Assembly (NCBI GenBank): GCA_963698085.1
Contig: OY969122.1
Span: 62,001 to 126,000 of the forward strand
DNA from: VRUE01 sp963698085
Lineage (GTDB): Bacteria; Actinomycetota; Thermoleophilia; Solirubrobacterales; 70-9
Direction: 5' to 3'
DNA: 64,000 bases
Shown here in pieces: positions 52,435 through 61,449 of the stretch; the first letter of the stretch is position 1, and each line of letters begins with the position of its first letter. Position numbers and translations under genes: made by a program. Under the pieces are notes generated by a model that was not told the DNA's origin, searched no databases, and saw only the letters and a list, made by a program, of their open reading frames with translations.

Positions 52435-53813
52435 GCGATACCGCACCGCTTGCCCCCGCAGGGATCTTCAAGGCTTACGACATCCGCGGACTGCACGGCT
52501 CCGAGATGGACGAGACGACGGCGCTCGCGATCGGCCGCGCCTTCGCCCGGGTGCTGGCACGGCTGCGCGGCAAGCAGCCGGGTGAGCTGCGAGTCGGCCT
52601 CGGGCGAGACATGCGGCTGACCGCCCCCGCGATGGCCGCCGAGCTGCGCGATGGCCTGGTCGCCGAGGGGGCCACAGTGCTCGACGCCGGCATGGTCGCC
52701 ACCGAGATGCTCTACCACTTGGTCGGCTCGCAGCGGTTGGACGGGGGCGCGATGGTCACCGCCTCGCACAATCCGAAGGCCTACACCGGCGTCAAGCTGG
52801 TGCGCGAGGGAGCGCTGGCGCTGTCGGGCGACGCTGGGATTGGCGACGTGCGGCGGGAGATCGAAGCCGGGCTCGGACTCGCTCCCGGTGGCGGCTCCTT
52901 CGAGCAGGTCGACGTCTGGGACGAGTACAGGCGGCACGCGCTCTCATTCATCGACCCGGCGGCGGTGAAGCCCCTCAAAGTCGTCGTCGACGGCGGCAAC
53001 GGCATGGCCGGACCGACGGTCGGCCCGATTCTACGCAGCCTCGGCCTCGAGCTCGACGAGATGTACTTCGCGCCCGACGGCGAGTTCCCCGACCACGAGC
53101 CGAACCCATTGCTGCCGGAGAACCGCAAGCTGATCGAAGACCGGGTGCGCTCAGCCGGCGCCGACCTCGGCATCGCCTGGGACGGCGACGCCGACCGCTG
53201 CTTCTTCATCGACGGCGAGGGGTCGTTCTGCGACGGGGACTTCGTCTGCGCGCTGCTCGCCCGCGCGGCGCTGGCTAAGAACCCCGGCGCGACGATCCTC
53301 TACGACCCCCGCTCGAGCCGTGCCGTGCCGGATCTGGTCGCCGCCGAGGGCGGCCGCTCCGACCTCTCACGAGTGGGCCATGCCTTCTTCAAGATCCGGA
53401 TGCGTGAGACCGGGGCAGTCTTCGGCGGCGAGGTCTCCGGCCACTACTACTTCCGCGATTTCTGGTGCGCCGACTCGGGCACGATTCCGGCCCTGCTGAT
53501 GCTCGAGCTTCTCTCCGTAGACGGCCGTTCGCTCGCGGAGCTGATGGCCGAGTTCCGCTCGCGCTACTTCATCTCCGGCGAGATCAACTCCGAGGTCGAC
53601 GATCAGGAGGCGAAGATGAGGGAGATCGCCGAGCGCCACTCGGATGGGGAGCAGGGCTGGCTCGACGGAATCTCGGTCGACTACCCGAACTGGCACTTCA
53701 ACGTGCGACCTTCCAACACCGAGCCCCTGCTGCGCCTCAACCTCGAGTCGCTCGTCTCCCGCGAGGAGATGGAAGCGAAACGGGACGAGGTGCTGGGATT
53801 GATCCGGGCGTGA
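52431..53813 (+). CDS. manB: Phosphomannomutase/phosphoglucomutase
   Basis: An alpha-D-phosphohexomutase of 460 residues starting at a TTG that overlaps the HIT stop. FKAYDIRGLHGSEMDE is the N-terminal signature. The phosphoserine loop is GAMVTASHNPKAYTGVKL, the metal loop GIAWDGDADRCFFID, the sugar loop GGEVSGHYYF, and the phosphate-binding end VRPSNTEPLLRLNLE. It supplies mannose-1-P or glucose-1-P, which could feed the RfbF-like enzyme encoded at 48.3-49.0 kb. Confidence 0.94.
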   Translation: MSDTAPLAPAGIFKAYDIRGLHGSEMDETTALAIGRAFARVLARLRGKQPGELRVGLGRDMRLTAPAMAAELRDGLVAEGATVLDAGMVATEMLYHLVGSQRLDGGAMVTASHNPKAYTGVKLVREGALALSGDAGIGDVRREIEAGLGLAPGGGSFEQVDVWDEYRRHALSFIDPAAVKPLKVVVDGGNGMAGPTVGPILRSLGLELDEMYFAPDGEFPDHEPNPLLPENRKLIEDRVRSAGADLGIAWDGDADRCFFIDGEGSFCDGDFVCALLARAALAKNPGATILYDPRSSRAVPDLVAAEGGRSDLSRVGHAFFKIRMRETGAVFGGEVSGHYYFRDFWCADSGTIPALLMLELLSVDGRSLAELMAEFRSRYFISGEINSEVDDQEAKMREIAERHSDGEQGWLDGISVDYPNWHFNVRPSNTEPLLRLNLESLVSREEMEAKRDEVLGLIRA

Positions 53814-54817
53814 GCGGGCAAACTGCCGAGGGCGCCCTCGAACAGGCCGCCCTGGCCGGTATCCACCGCCTCCGCATCCCGACGCCGTTCGCCGTCGGCC
53901 GAGTCAACTGCTACCTGCTCGAGGACGAGCCGCTGACCCTGATCGATACCGGCCCCAATTCGGGTAAGGCGCTGGACGAGCTGCAGGGCCAGCTCGGCGA
54001 GCGCGGCTACTCGATCGACGACCTCGAGCTAGTCATCCTCACCCACCAGCACATCGACCACCTGGGCCTGGTCGAGATCGTCGTCGAGCACTCCGGCGCC
54101 GAGGTCGCCGCGCTGGGGCTCGCCGCCGAGCGGCTTGCGAACTTCGCCGAGGACGCCGAAGACGAGGATCAGTTCGCGGTCGAGCTGATGCTGCGCAACG
54201 GCATCCCCCAGGAGGTCGCGTTCGCCCTGCAGAGCGTCTCGCGCAGCTTTCGTGGTTGGGGCTCGAAGGCCGAGGTGACGCGGCCGCTTGTCGATGGAGA
54301 GGCGATCACCTTCCGCGATCGCGCCCTGCAGGCGCTGCACCGGCCCGGCCACAGTCCCTCCGACACGGTCTTCTGGGACGAGGAGCGGCGCATCCTGATC
54401 GCCGCCGACCACCTGATCGCTCACATCTCCTCCAACCCCTTGATTACCCGTCCCCTCGATGGCTCTCCGCAGCGAACGCAGGCACTTGTCACCTACATCG
54501 AGTCGATGAAGAAGACCCGCGAGATGCCGGCCGCGATCGTCCTCTCCGGCCACGGCGAGCCGATCACCGACCACGTCGCCCTGATCGACGACCGCCTCGC
54601 CAAACACGAGCGGCGCAAGGAGAAGATCTACGACCTGATCGCCGAGCGGCCCCGCACGGGCTACGAGATAGCCCAGGCGCTGTGGGGCGACGTCGCGGTC
54701 ACCCAGGCGTTCCTCACCCTCTCGGAGGTGATCGGACACGCCGATCTGCTGCTCAACGAAGGCCGGGTGCGCGAAGTCGAGGACGGTGAGGTGGTCCGCT
54801 ACGAGGCGACGGAGTAG
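53810..54817 (+). CDS. Metallo-beta-lactamase-fold hydrolase
   Basis: The 335-residue protein starts at a GTG overlapping the manB stop (GTGA). The zinc site is ILTHQHIDHLGLVEIV, with LHRPGHSPSDTVFW, AADHLI and LSGHGEPITD as further ligands. A C-terminal winged-helix-like segment (LAKHERRKEKIYDLIAERPRTGYEIAQALWG) is typical of the glyoxalase-II/LACTB2 group. The substrate is unknown; a thioester or nucleic acid is possible. Confidence 0.9.
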   Translation: MSGQTAEGALEQAALAGIHRLRIPTPFAVGRVNCYLLEDEPLTLIDTGPNSGKALDELQGQLGERGYSIDDLELVILTHQHIDHLGLVEIVVEHSGAEVAALGLAAERLANFAEDAEDEDQFAVELMLRNGIPQEVAFALQSVSRSFRGWGSKAEVTRPLVDGEAITFRDRALQALHRPGHSPSDTVFWDEERRILIAADHLIAHISSNPLITRPLDGSPQRTQALVTYIESMKKTREMPAAIVLSGHGEPITDHVALIDDRLAKHERRKEKIYDLIAERPRTGYEIAQALWGDVAVTQAFLTLSEVIGHADLLLNEGRVREVEDGEVVRYEATE

Positions 54818-55439
54818 CGCGCTGCACTCGCGGTAGATAGACCTCGCTCGAGCGGAACTCCGGGCAGTTGCTGGGCTCGTAGGGGGACGGACGGATCTGT
54901 GCTCCGAAGACGACGTAGTAGCGGCCGCCGACGACGGACTCCCTGTCCAGCTTCCAGAGGAGGCGTCCGCTGTCGGGCTTTGCTTCGGCACCGACGTCGC
55001 GCGAGACCGCTTTATCCGGCCCGGGAACTGCTTTGTAGATCTTCAGCAGACGAGGGCCCTCTGGGTAGTGCCGGTTGCCGACAAGGCATGCAAAGCCGTC
55101 CCCTGCGCTGGTGGGCGGCATCGACGCGGTGCCGTAGAAGAACTTTCTCTCCCGGTGGTAGCCGATCGTCGCGAACCCCGCATAGGGACCGGGCAGACCC
55201 TCGCAGGCAACGCCATCGCCGTCATCGTCGAGACCGCGGGCGTTCCGTGACGGATTGCCGCCCGAGAGAACGAAACGCTCTTGGGCACCGGCCTGGCTCG
55301 AGAACGAAGGGCACCCAAGAGGCGGCTTCTCTACACCGCCAGCGACCGGAGCACAGATCGCCAGCGTAGCGAGGGCCAAGGCAATCGCAAATGTCGGTTT
55401 GCGTCGCAAGGGAACGGCTGCACAATATCCGCGGCACAT
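54753..55439 (-). CDS. Secreted Excalibur-like protein, function unknown
   Basis: A signal peptide (RRKPTFAIALALATLAICAPVAGG) precedes an Excalibur-type calcium-binding motif. It has conserved Cys residues (PLGCPSFSSQAGAQ to LDDDGDGVACEGLP; DDDGDG is the calcium loop). A second domain of about 100 residues carries two more Cys (DGFACLVGN; PSNCPEF) and the tail is Arg/Pro-rich. I set the start at ATG 55439; ATG 55472 would overlap the divergent lipid-kinase gene, and a TTG at 55409 just before the signal peptide is also possible. The 3' end overlaps the metallo-hydrolase gene by 65 bp. Confidence 0.75.
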   Translation of the reverse strand: MCRGYCAAVPLRRKPTFAIALALATLAICAPVAGGVEKPPLGCPSFSSQAGAQERFVLSGGNPSRNARGLDDDGDGVACEGLPGPYAGFATIGYHRERKFFYGTASMPPTSAGDGFACLVGNRHYPEGPRLLKIYKAVPGPDKAVSRDVGAEAKPDSGRLLWKLDRESVVGGRYYVVFGAQIRPSPYEPSNCPEFRSSEVYLPRVQRATPSPRSGPPHRPRLRAPGLR

Positions 55440-55453
55440 AGATTGCACGTCCG

Positions 55454-56422
55454 ATGGTTCGCCTCGGCTCATCCAGAAAACCCGCCAAGAAACGGATGCT
55501 GCTGATCGTCAACCCGTACGCGACGACGGTCTCCGATCGGCTCAAGAACCTCGTCGTCTACGCCTTGCAGGGCCGCTATGAGGTCGAGACCGTCGCCACC
55601 GAGGCCCAGAACCACGCCACCGAGATCGGCCGCGAGGTACGCGACCACAGCTACGACATCGTCGTCGCCTTCGGTGGCGACGGGACCTTGAACGAGGTTG
55701 CCAACGGGCTCGCCGGAACCGAGGTGCCGGTGTCCGTTCTGCCGGGCGGCTCAACCAACGTCGTTTGCCGCACCCTCGGCATCCCCAACGACGTCGTCGA
55801 CGCCACCGAGCACCTCCTGGCCCTGGTCGACGATTGGGCGCCCCGCAAGGTCGACCTCGGCACGGTCGACGAGCGTCATTTCGTCTTCTCTTGCGGGGTT
55901 GGAATCGACGCCACCGTGGTCAAACGGGTCGACGCCCACCCCCGGCTCAAGTCGCGCGGCGGCCCGTACTACTACAGCTGGGCAGCGATCTCCGCCTTTT
56001 ACCGCAGCTACATCGTCAACCCGGTCAGGCTGCGGGTCCAGATCGGCAACGAGACGAGCGAGGGCATCACTGCACTGGCTCAAAACTCCGACCCCTTTAC
56101 CTACTTCGCCAGCCGCCCGGTGCGTGTCTGCGAGGGGGTCGAGATCGACGACGGCACGCTCTCGATCGGGGTACTCAAACGAGCCACCCAGCGCGACATG
56201 CCGACCCTGATCCCGCGCCTCTTCAGCGAGAAGCGCCCCGCCGCCCGCCACCGGCAGATCGAGCATTTCGAAGGCGTGGGCGCGGCCAGCATCGCATCGA
56301 TCTCCGAGACCAGGGACGGCGTCCCCCGTCCCTTCCCGATCCAGGTCGACGGCGACTACATCGGCGAGAGGACGCACATCGACCTGAGCGTCGCCCCGGG
56401 CGCGCTCACCGTGGTCGCCTGA
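55454..56422 (+). CDS. Diacylglycerol/sphingosine kinase-family lipid kinase
   Basis: The 322-residue product has the DAGK catalytic domain: LLIVNPYATTVSDRLKNLV, then the nucleotide motif VVAFGGDGTLNEVANGLAGTEVPVSVLPGGSTNVVCRTLGIP, and FSCGVGIDATVVKRV. It is similar to YegS/BmrU and actinobacterial lipid kinases. It probably phosphorylates a membrane lipid with ATP at the cytoplasmic face. It ends directly against the convergent rel gene with no spacer. Confidence 0.9.
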   Translation: MVRLGSSRKPAKKRMLLIVNPYATTVSDRLKNLVVYALQGRYEVETVATEAQNHATEIGREVRDHSYDIVVAFGGDGTLNEVANGLAGTEVPVSVLPGGSTNVVCRTLGIPNDVVDATEHLLALVDDWAPRKVDLGTVDERHFVFSCGVGIDATVVKRVDAHPRLKSRGGPYYYSWAAISAFYRSYIVNPVRLRVQIGNETSEGITALAQNSDPFTYFASRPVRVCEGVEIDDGTLSIGVLKRATQRDMPTLIPRLFSEKRPAARHRQIEHFEGVGAASIASISETRDGVPRPFPIQVDGDYIGERTHIDLSVAPGALTVVA

Positions 56423-58621
56423 TCAGCTCGTTGGGGTAATCCTGTAGGCGTCGAACACGGACTCGACGTTGCGCAGGCGGGCGATGCACTGCTTCAGCTG
56501 CTCGGTGTCGCCTACCTCGACCACGAAGCGGTTCTTCACCATCGGGTGCTTGGTCATGCAGCTCGCCCCGAGGATGTTGATCCCAGCCTCGGAGAAGGTC
56601 CGCGAGAGGTCCTCGAGCAGGCGGGTGCGATCGTAGGCGTCGATCTGGAGTTCAACCCGGTATGAGGACTCGTTCTCGCCGTCCCAACCGACCTCGACGA
56701 AGCGTTCCGGGGCCTTCATCAGCGCCTTGACGTTCTTGCAGTCGGCGCGGTGGATGGTGATGCCGCGGCCCAGCGAGACGTAACCGGCGATCGTGTCGCC
56801 GGGCACGGGACGACAGCACTTGGCGAGGCGCACGGCGACGTTGTCGGCGCCCTTGACCCGAATTCCGTAGTTGGAGGCGTCCTTGGTTCGCCGCGCCTTG
56901 TCCTCGCGGGCGCCCTCGAAGCCAATTGGCTGCTCCTCCTCGACCGCCTCGCCCTCTTTGAGGCGTTGCATCAGCTTGTTGGCGACGGCCTTGGTCGAGA
57001 TCTTTCCCTGGCCGAGGGCGATGTAGAACTCGGTCGCCTTGCGGAAGCCCATCTCTTTGATCACCTGGGCCAGCAGCGGCGACATCACCAGCTTCTGCAT
57101 CGGCAGGCCGCGCTTGCGCAGCGCCTCCTCGAGCGCATCGCGGCCCTTTTTCTCTGCGTCCTCGCGCCGTTCCTCCCTGAAGAAGGCGCGGATCTTGTTG
57201 CGGGCGCGACTGGTCCGCACCAGCTTGAGCCAGTCGCGCGAAGGGCCGCGGTTCTGTTTCGCGGTCAGCACCTCGACGATGTCACCCGAGCGCAGCTGGT
57301 AGTGCAGCGGCACGATGCTGCCATTGACCTTGGCACCGACGCAGCGGTGGCCGACGTCGGTGTGGACCGCATAGGCAAAGTCAAGTGGCGTCGAGCCGGC
57401 GGAGAGGTTCTTCACCTCGCCCTTTGGAGTGAAGACGAAGACCTCGTCCTCGAACAAGTCGACCTTGAGCGACTCGAGGAACTCGGCCGGGTCCTGCTCC
57501 CCCTCGGCCTCGACCAGCTGCCGCAGCCAGGTCATCTTCTCGCGCTGCGGGTCGCCGGCGCTGCCCTCCTTGTAGGCGACGTGGGCGGCGATCCCGTACT
57601 CGGCCAGATTGTGCATCTCGCCGGTGCGGATCTGGATCTCCAGGGGCTTTCCTTCCGGCCCGATCACGGTCGTGTGCAGCGCCTGGTACATGTTGGCCTT
57701 CGGCATCGCGACGAAGTCCTTGAAGCGACCGGGCAGCGGCTTCCAGAGCGAGTGGATGACGCCGATCGCCCCGTAGCAGTCCTTGACCGAGCCGACGATC
57801 ACCCGCATCGCGGTCAGGTCGAAGATCTCGTTGAACTCGCGCCCCTTCTTCGTCATCTTCGTGTAGATCGAGTAGAAGTGCTTGGCGCGGCCTGAGATCT
57901 CGGCCTCGATGCCGACGGCCTTCAGCTCCCCGCCGAGGAACTCACCGGCGTGGTTGACGTAGACCTCGCGCTCGTCGCGCTGTTGGGCGACGAGCTGCTT
58001 GATCTCCCTGTACTTGCGCGGGTGCAGGGTCGCGAAGGCAAGATCCTCCAGCTCCCATTTGATCGCGTGGATACCGAGCCGGTGGGCGAGCGGCGCGTAG
58101 ATCTCCAGCGTCTCACGGGACTTCGCCATCTGCTTCTGCTTCGGCAGCGCCCCGAGGGTGCGCATGTTGTGGAGGCGGTCGGCCAGCTTGATCAGGATTA
58201 CCCTGACGTCGGTGGCCATCGCCACCATCATCTTGCGGTAGTTCTCCGCCTGCCGCTCGTCGCGGCTCTCGAAGGTCATCCCGGTCAGCTTGGTGACGCC
58301 GTCGACCAGTTGCGCGATCTCGTCGCCGAACTCGACCCGGATCTCCTCCAGGCTGGCGCTGGTGTCCTCGACCGTGTCGTGCAGCAGAGCCGCGCAGAGC
58401 GTCTCGGTGTCGAGGCGCATGCCGGCACAGATCTGGGCGACCCCGACCGGGTGGGTGATGAACTCATCGCCGGAGCGGCGCAGCTGATCGGCGTGACGAT
58501 CGCAAGCGAAGTCGAAGGCACGGGTCAGTGCGGCGCGATCGATCGTCGCGACCGCGACCACGGTCCCGCCGCCGTTCGACCCCGAGTCGTGCTCGGGTGC
58601 AGAGTCGAACTCCTCGACCAC
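56423..58621 (-). CDS. rel: Bifunctional (p)ppGpp synthetase/hydrolase (Rel)
   Basis: The stringent-response enzyme, 732 residues. The hydrolase HD domain is intact (CDRHADQLRRSGDEFITHPVGVAQI and LLHDTVEDTSASLEEI). The synthetase has FNEIFDLTAMRVIVGSVKDCYGAIGVIHSLWKPLPGRFKDF, then MPKANMYQALHTTVIGPEGKPLEIQIRT. TGS (VFTPKGEVKNLSAGSTPLDFAYAVHTDVGHRCVGAKVNG), the zinc-finger region with NVAVRLAKCCRPVPGD, and ACT domains follow. Both active sites look functional. The start is a GTG 32 nt after recJ. Confidence 0.96.
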   Translation of the reverse strand: MVEEFDSAPEHDSGSNGGGTVVAVATIDRAALTRAFDFACDRHADQLRRSGDEFITHPVGVAQICAGMRLDTETLCAALLHDTVEDTSASLEEIRVEFGDEIAQLVDGVTKLTGMTFESRDERQAENYRKMMVAMATDVRVILIKLADRLHNMRTLGALPKQKQMAKSRETLEIYAPLAHRLGIHAIKWELEDLAFATLHPRKYREIKQLVAQQRDEREVYVNHAGEFLGGELKAVGIEAEISGRAKHFYSIYTKMTKKGREFNEIFDLTAMRVIVGSVKDCYGAIGVIHSLWKPLPGRFKDFVAMPKANMYQALHTTVIGPEGKPLEIQIRTGEMHNLAEYGIAAHVAYKEGSAGDPQREKMTWLRQLVEAEGEQDPAEFLESLKVDLFEDEVFVFTPKGEVKNLSAGSTPLDFAYAVHTDVGHRCVGAKVNGSIVPLHYQLRSGDIVEVLTAKQNRGPSRDWLKLVRTSRARNKIRAFFREERREDAEKKGRDALEEALRKRGLPMQKLVMSPLLAQVIKEMGFRKATEFYIALGQGKISTKAVANKLMQRLKEGEAVEEEQPIGFEGAREDKARRTKDASNYGIRVKGADNVAVRLAKCCRPVPGDTIAGYVSLGRGITIHRADCKNVKALMKAPERFVEVGWDGENESSYRVELQIDAYDRTRLLEDLSRTFSEAGINILGASCMTKHPMVKNRFVVEVGDTEQLKQCIARLRNVESVFDAYRITPTS

Positions 58622-58653
58622 GGCGAAGAGGTCGGCGAGGAGCTCGCGCTGCT

Positions 58654-61143
58654 CTAGGGTTTCTTTCGTCGTTCGAGGAATTGCAAACCCTCCTGGTGAC
58701 GAGCGCCGTAGGCCATATAGGAAGCCGAGCGCTCCAGATCTGTCTTCTCGGAGGATACGACGCCGACGCTGCCCGCACCCCCGGCCGGCGTTCCCTGGGC
58801 CAGCCCTAGCTCGATCAGCACGCGCAGGCAGCGAGCCGCGACCACGGCGCTGCGCGGATGCGAACCACTGCCACGCAGTGCGGCCAACAGCTCGGGCCCA
58901 CCTACTTCGCCCGCCTCACGCAAGTCCTTGAAGAGCGCGATCAACACCGCTCTGCGGGCGAGCTGCTCATCGAGCATGGCAAGGGCGAAGCGGTGCTCTG
59001 CCTCGCCCCAGGCAAGGTGGACGTAGCCACCTTTGGGCGTGGCTCGGACAGCGAGGTTTTCGATATGGGCGAAGGGCGGCGGGTCGACGAGGACGACGTG
59101 CTCGAAGCCAGCGGCGAGCTCGGGGGCCGCTTCAAGCGCGGCGGCATCGGCCAGCTCGACCCCCTCCCCAGCCAAGGCCGCGCGGCGCTCGCGATCGGCG
59201 ACGACGGCGAGCACCTCTTCCCCACAAGAGCTCAGCTCGGCGACGACCGCGGCCGGAGCGCTGCGCGGCCGAACTTCCTGCCGCTCGATCGACCCAGGAG
59301 AGGGATTGTGCGCAGCGATCCCCACCGGCGGCCAGGTGGCAAGGTCTGCGGCCAGCTCTTGCTCGAATCGCTGCCACCAGAGCTCGTCGGAGTTGCTCTC
59401 GATCCCCTCAGCGAGTGACTGATGGGGATAGAGCTCGCGCAGCACGACCCGGGGCTCGACCGAGCCGTTCCAGCGATTCACCTCAAGCCGCACCGTGGCG
59501 TCAACCGGGTCGTCCTCTCCCACGCCCAGCTTCGCCCGGCCGAAGGCGACCCCAAGCGCCTGGTGGGCGCCGCTGTGGAGGCTGAACCTGGCGTGCTTGC
59601 CTTCACCCATCGCGCGCACGTCACGGACCCGGGCGGAGGGGACCAGCAGGCGCACACCGGGATTTCCCATCCCGAACGGGGCAAGGCGCTCGATCTCCTC
59701 CGCAAGGTCGAGATCGAGCGCGGCGCCGCCCACCATCGCATCGATCCGCTCAGTTCGCTGCAGATCCTCCGGACCCAGCACCGAGGTCGCGTGCGCAGCG
59801 AAGGCCGCACGAAAGGCATCGAGATTCTCGACCCGCAGCTCCAGGCCCGCAGCCGCGCGGTGGCCACCGAAACCAGTGAGGTGCTCTGAGCAGGCCTCGA
59901 GGGCGGCAAGCAGATCAAAGCCCGGAATGCTGCGGCCGGACCCCCTCCCCCCGCCGTCGCCATCGAGCGAGATCACGACCACAGGCCGGTGATGCCGCTC
60001 GACCAGCCGCGACGCAACGATCCCAATCACGCCGGGATGCCACCCCTTGCCAGCAAGAACCAGGCCCCGCGCATCCCGAAGCTGCTCCGGAAGCTCGCGA
60101 AGCGCAGCCTCTGCCGCCGCATCGACCTCCCGCTCCGTAGCCCGCCGCTCGCTGTTTGCCCGGCTCAACTCCACCGCGATCTCGGCAGCCCGCCCCTCGT
60201 CCTCGGTGAGAAACAACTCAACTCCGGCGTCGGCACGATAGAGGCGCCCCGCAGCATTGATCCTCGGGGCCAACCGGAATGCAAGATCACCCTCGTCAAG
60301 CTGAGTCGGCTCGCATTTCGCAGCCTCCAGCAGCGCTCGTATCCCCGGCCTGCGCGCGCGCCGAACCTCCGCCAGCCCGCGCCGCACCAGCGACCGGTTC
60401 TCACCTACGAGCGGCACAACGTCGGCCACCGTGGCAAGCGCCACGAGGTCAAGGTCGGCGTCGGGTGCAGGGTCCCCCGGAACTCCTCGCGAACGCGAGC
60501 CGGGGGACCCTGTGCCCGGCGTCGACCTCAACGCACATGCGAGCTTCCACGCGACCGCCGTCCCGCACAGCTCCTCGAACGGATAGCCGTCCACGGCCGG
60601 GTGAAGGATCGGGCAGTCGGGAAGCTCCGGTCCCGGCTGATGATGGTCGGTGACGATCACGTCCATGGCAAGCGAACGGGCAAGCGCAACCTCCTCAACC
60701 GCCGCGATGCCGCAATCGACCGTGATCAGCAGCTGGGTGCCACGAGCGGCCAGCTGCTCGATGTTCGGCGCGCTGAGCCCGTAACCATCGGCGATCCGAT
60801 CCGGGATCAGCCAGTCGCACTCGGCTCCAAGCCCGCGCAAAGCGCCGACGAGGATCGTGGTCGCGCAGACACCGTCGACGTCGAAGTCGCCGTGGACGGT
60901 AATCCGCTTGCCTTCGACAATCGCCGCCTGAATCTGCTCGGTGACAACGCCCATCGAGTTGAACTCAGCGGGAGCATGGGACTCGTCCGCATCGAGGAAT
61001 GCCCGCGCCTCATCCGGCGTGCGGTAGCCGCGGCGCACCAGAGTTATCGCGACCGGCTCGCTCAGCCCCAGCTCCTCGGAGAGGGCCCGCGCCTCGGCGT
61101 AGGAGAACGGCTCGGCCTTATAAGCGTGAATGGTCTCCGCCAC
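58654..61143 (-). CDS. recJ: Single-stranded-DNA exonuclease RecJ, C-terminally extended
   Basis: A 5'-3' ssDNA exonuclease for repair. The 829 residues have the DHH motifs VHGDFDVDGVCATTIL, TVDCGIAAVEE, VTDHHQPGPELPD and ALATVADVVPLVGENR. The DHHA1 part (GWHPGVIGIVASRLVERHHRPVVVIS; GFGGHRAAAG) and the OB domain follow. About 200 further residues at the C-terminus resemble the extra domain of Gram-positive RecJ. Residues about 208-228 (STPGTGSPGSRSRGVPGDPAPD) are encoded by a palindromic insert. Confidence 0.94.
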   Translation of the reverse strand: MAETIHAYKAEPFSYAEARALSEELGLSEPVAITLVRRGYRTPDEARAFLDADESHAPAEFNSMGVVTEQIQAAIVEGKRITVHGDFDVDGVCATTILVGALRGLGAECDWLIPDRIADGYGLSAPNIEQLAARGTQLLITVDCGIAAVEEVALARSLAMDVIVTDHHQPGPELPDCPILHPAVDGYPFEELCGTAVAWKLACALRSTPGTGSPGSRSRGVPGDPAPDADLDLVALATVADVVPLVGENRSLVRRGLAEVRRARRPGIRALLEAAKCEPTQLDEGDLAFRLAPRINAAGRLYRADAGVELFLTEDEGRAAEIAVELSRANSERRATEREVDAAAEAALRELPEQLRDARGLVLAGKGWHPGVIGIVASRLVERHHRPVVVISLDGDGGGRGSGRSIPGFDLLAALEACSEHLTGFGGHRAAAGLELRVENLDAFRAAFAAHATSVLGPEDLQRTERIDAMVGGAALDLDLAEEIERLAPFGMGNPGVRLLVPSARVRDVRAMGEGKHARFSLHSGAHQALGVAFGRAKLGVGEDDPVDATVRLEVNRWNGSVEPRVVLRELYPHQSLAEGIESNSDELWWQRFEQELAADLATWPPVGIAAHNPSPGSIERQEVRPRSAPAAVVAELSSCGEEVLAVVADRERRAALAGEGVELADAAALEAAPELAAGFEHVVLVDPPPFAHIENLAVRATPKGGYVHLAWGEAEHRFALAMLDEQLARRAVLIALFKDLREAGEVGGPELLAALRGSGSHPRSAVVAARCLRVLIELGLAQGTPAGGAGSVGVVSSEKTDLERSASYMAYGARHQEGLQFLERRKKP
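60458..60522. repeat. Palindromic element inserted in-frame within recJ
   Basis: CAGGGTCCCCCGG (60468-60480) pairs perfectly with CCGGGGGACCCTG (60500-60512). The stem extends outward with a few mismatches, and a nested CTCGCG-AA-CGCGAG hairpin (60486-60499) forms the tip. It encodes a Gly/Pro/Ser/Arg loop between DHH-domain strands where other RecJ proteins have a short turn. The frame is kept. Confidence 0.7.
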
Positions 61144-61185
61144 GCAGCCAGGCTAAGAAGCGCCTGGGACGGATTTAGGCGAGAT

Positions 61186-61449
61186 TCAAGCCGCTTGTTC
61201 CGAGCGAACGCCAATCGCCCAGATCACCGCGAGTCCGATCGCGGTTCCCGGTATCGCCATCAAGGCGGTTACCGCGTCGGTCTCGCCGATCCCCCGGCCA
61301 AGCACCGTCTGGAACACCGCGCCGACCAGCACTGCCCCAATCGTCGCGCCGAGCAGAGCACCGACGATTCCCTGCCAGAAACGATCGGGCAGGAAGACGG
61401 TGAAATGCCAGAGGGCGATCCCCATCGTGAACCAGACCACGAGCGCCAT
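61186..61449 (-). CDS. Small integral membrane protein, function unknown
   Basis: An 87-residue protein with three hydrophobic helices (about 3-20, 27-50 and 62-82). The middle one is Gly/Ala-rich (GIVGALLGATIGAVLVGAVFQTVLG), reminiscent of GlsB/YeaQ/YmgE-type proteins. The start shares one base with the secDF stop region, so it is probably co-transcribed with secDF and recJ. No function can be given. Confidence 0.7.
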   Translation of the reverse strand: MALVVWFTMGIALWHFTVFLPDRFWQGIVGALLGATIGAVLVGAVFQTVLGRGIGETDAVTALMAIPGTAIGLAVIWAIGVRSEQAA

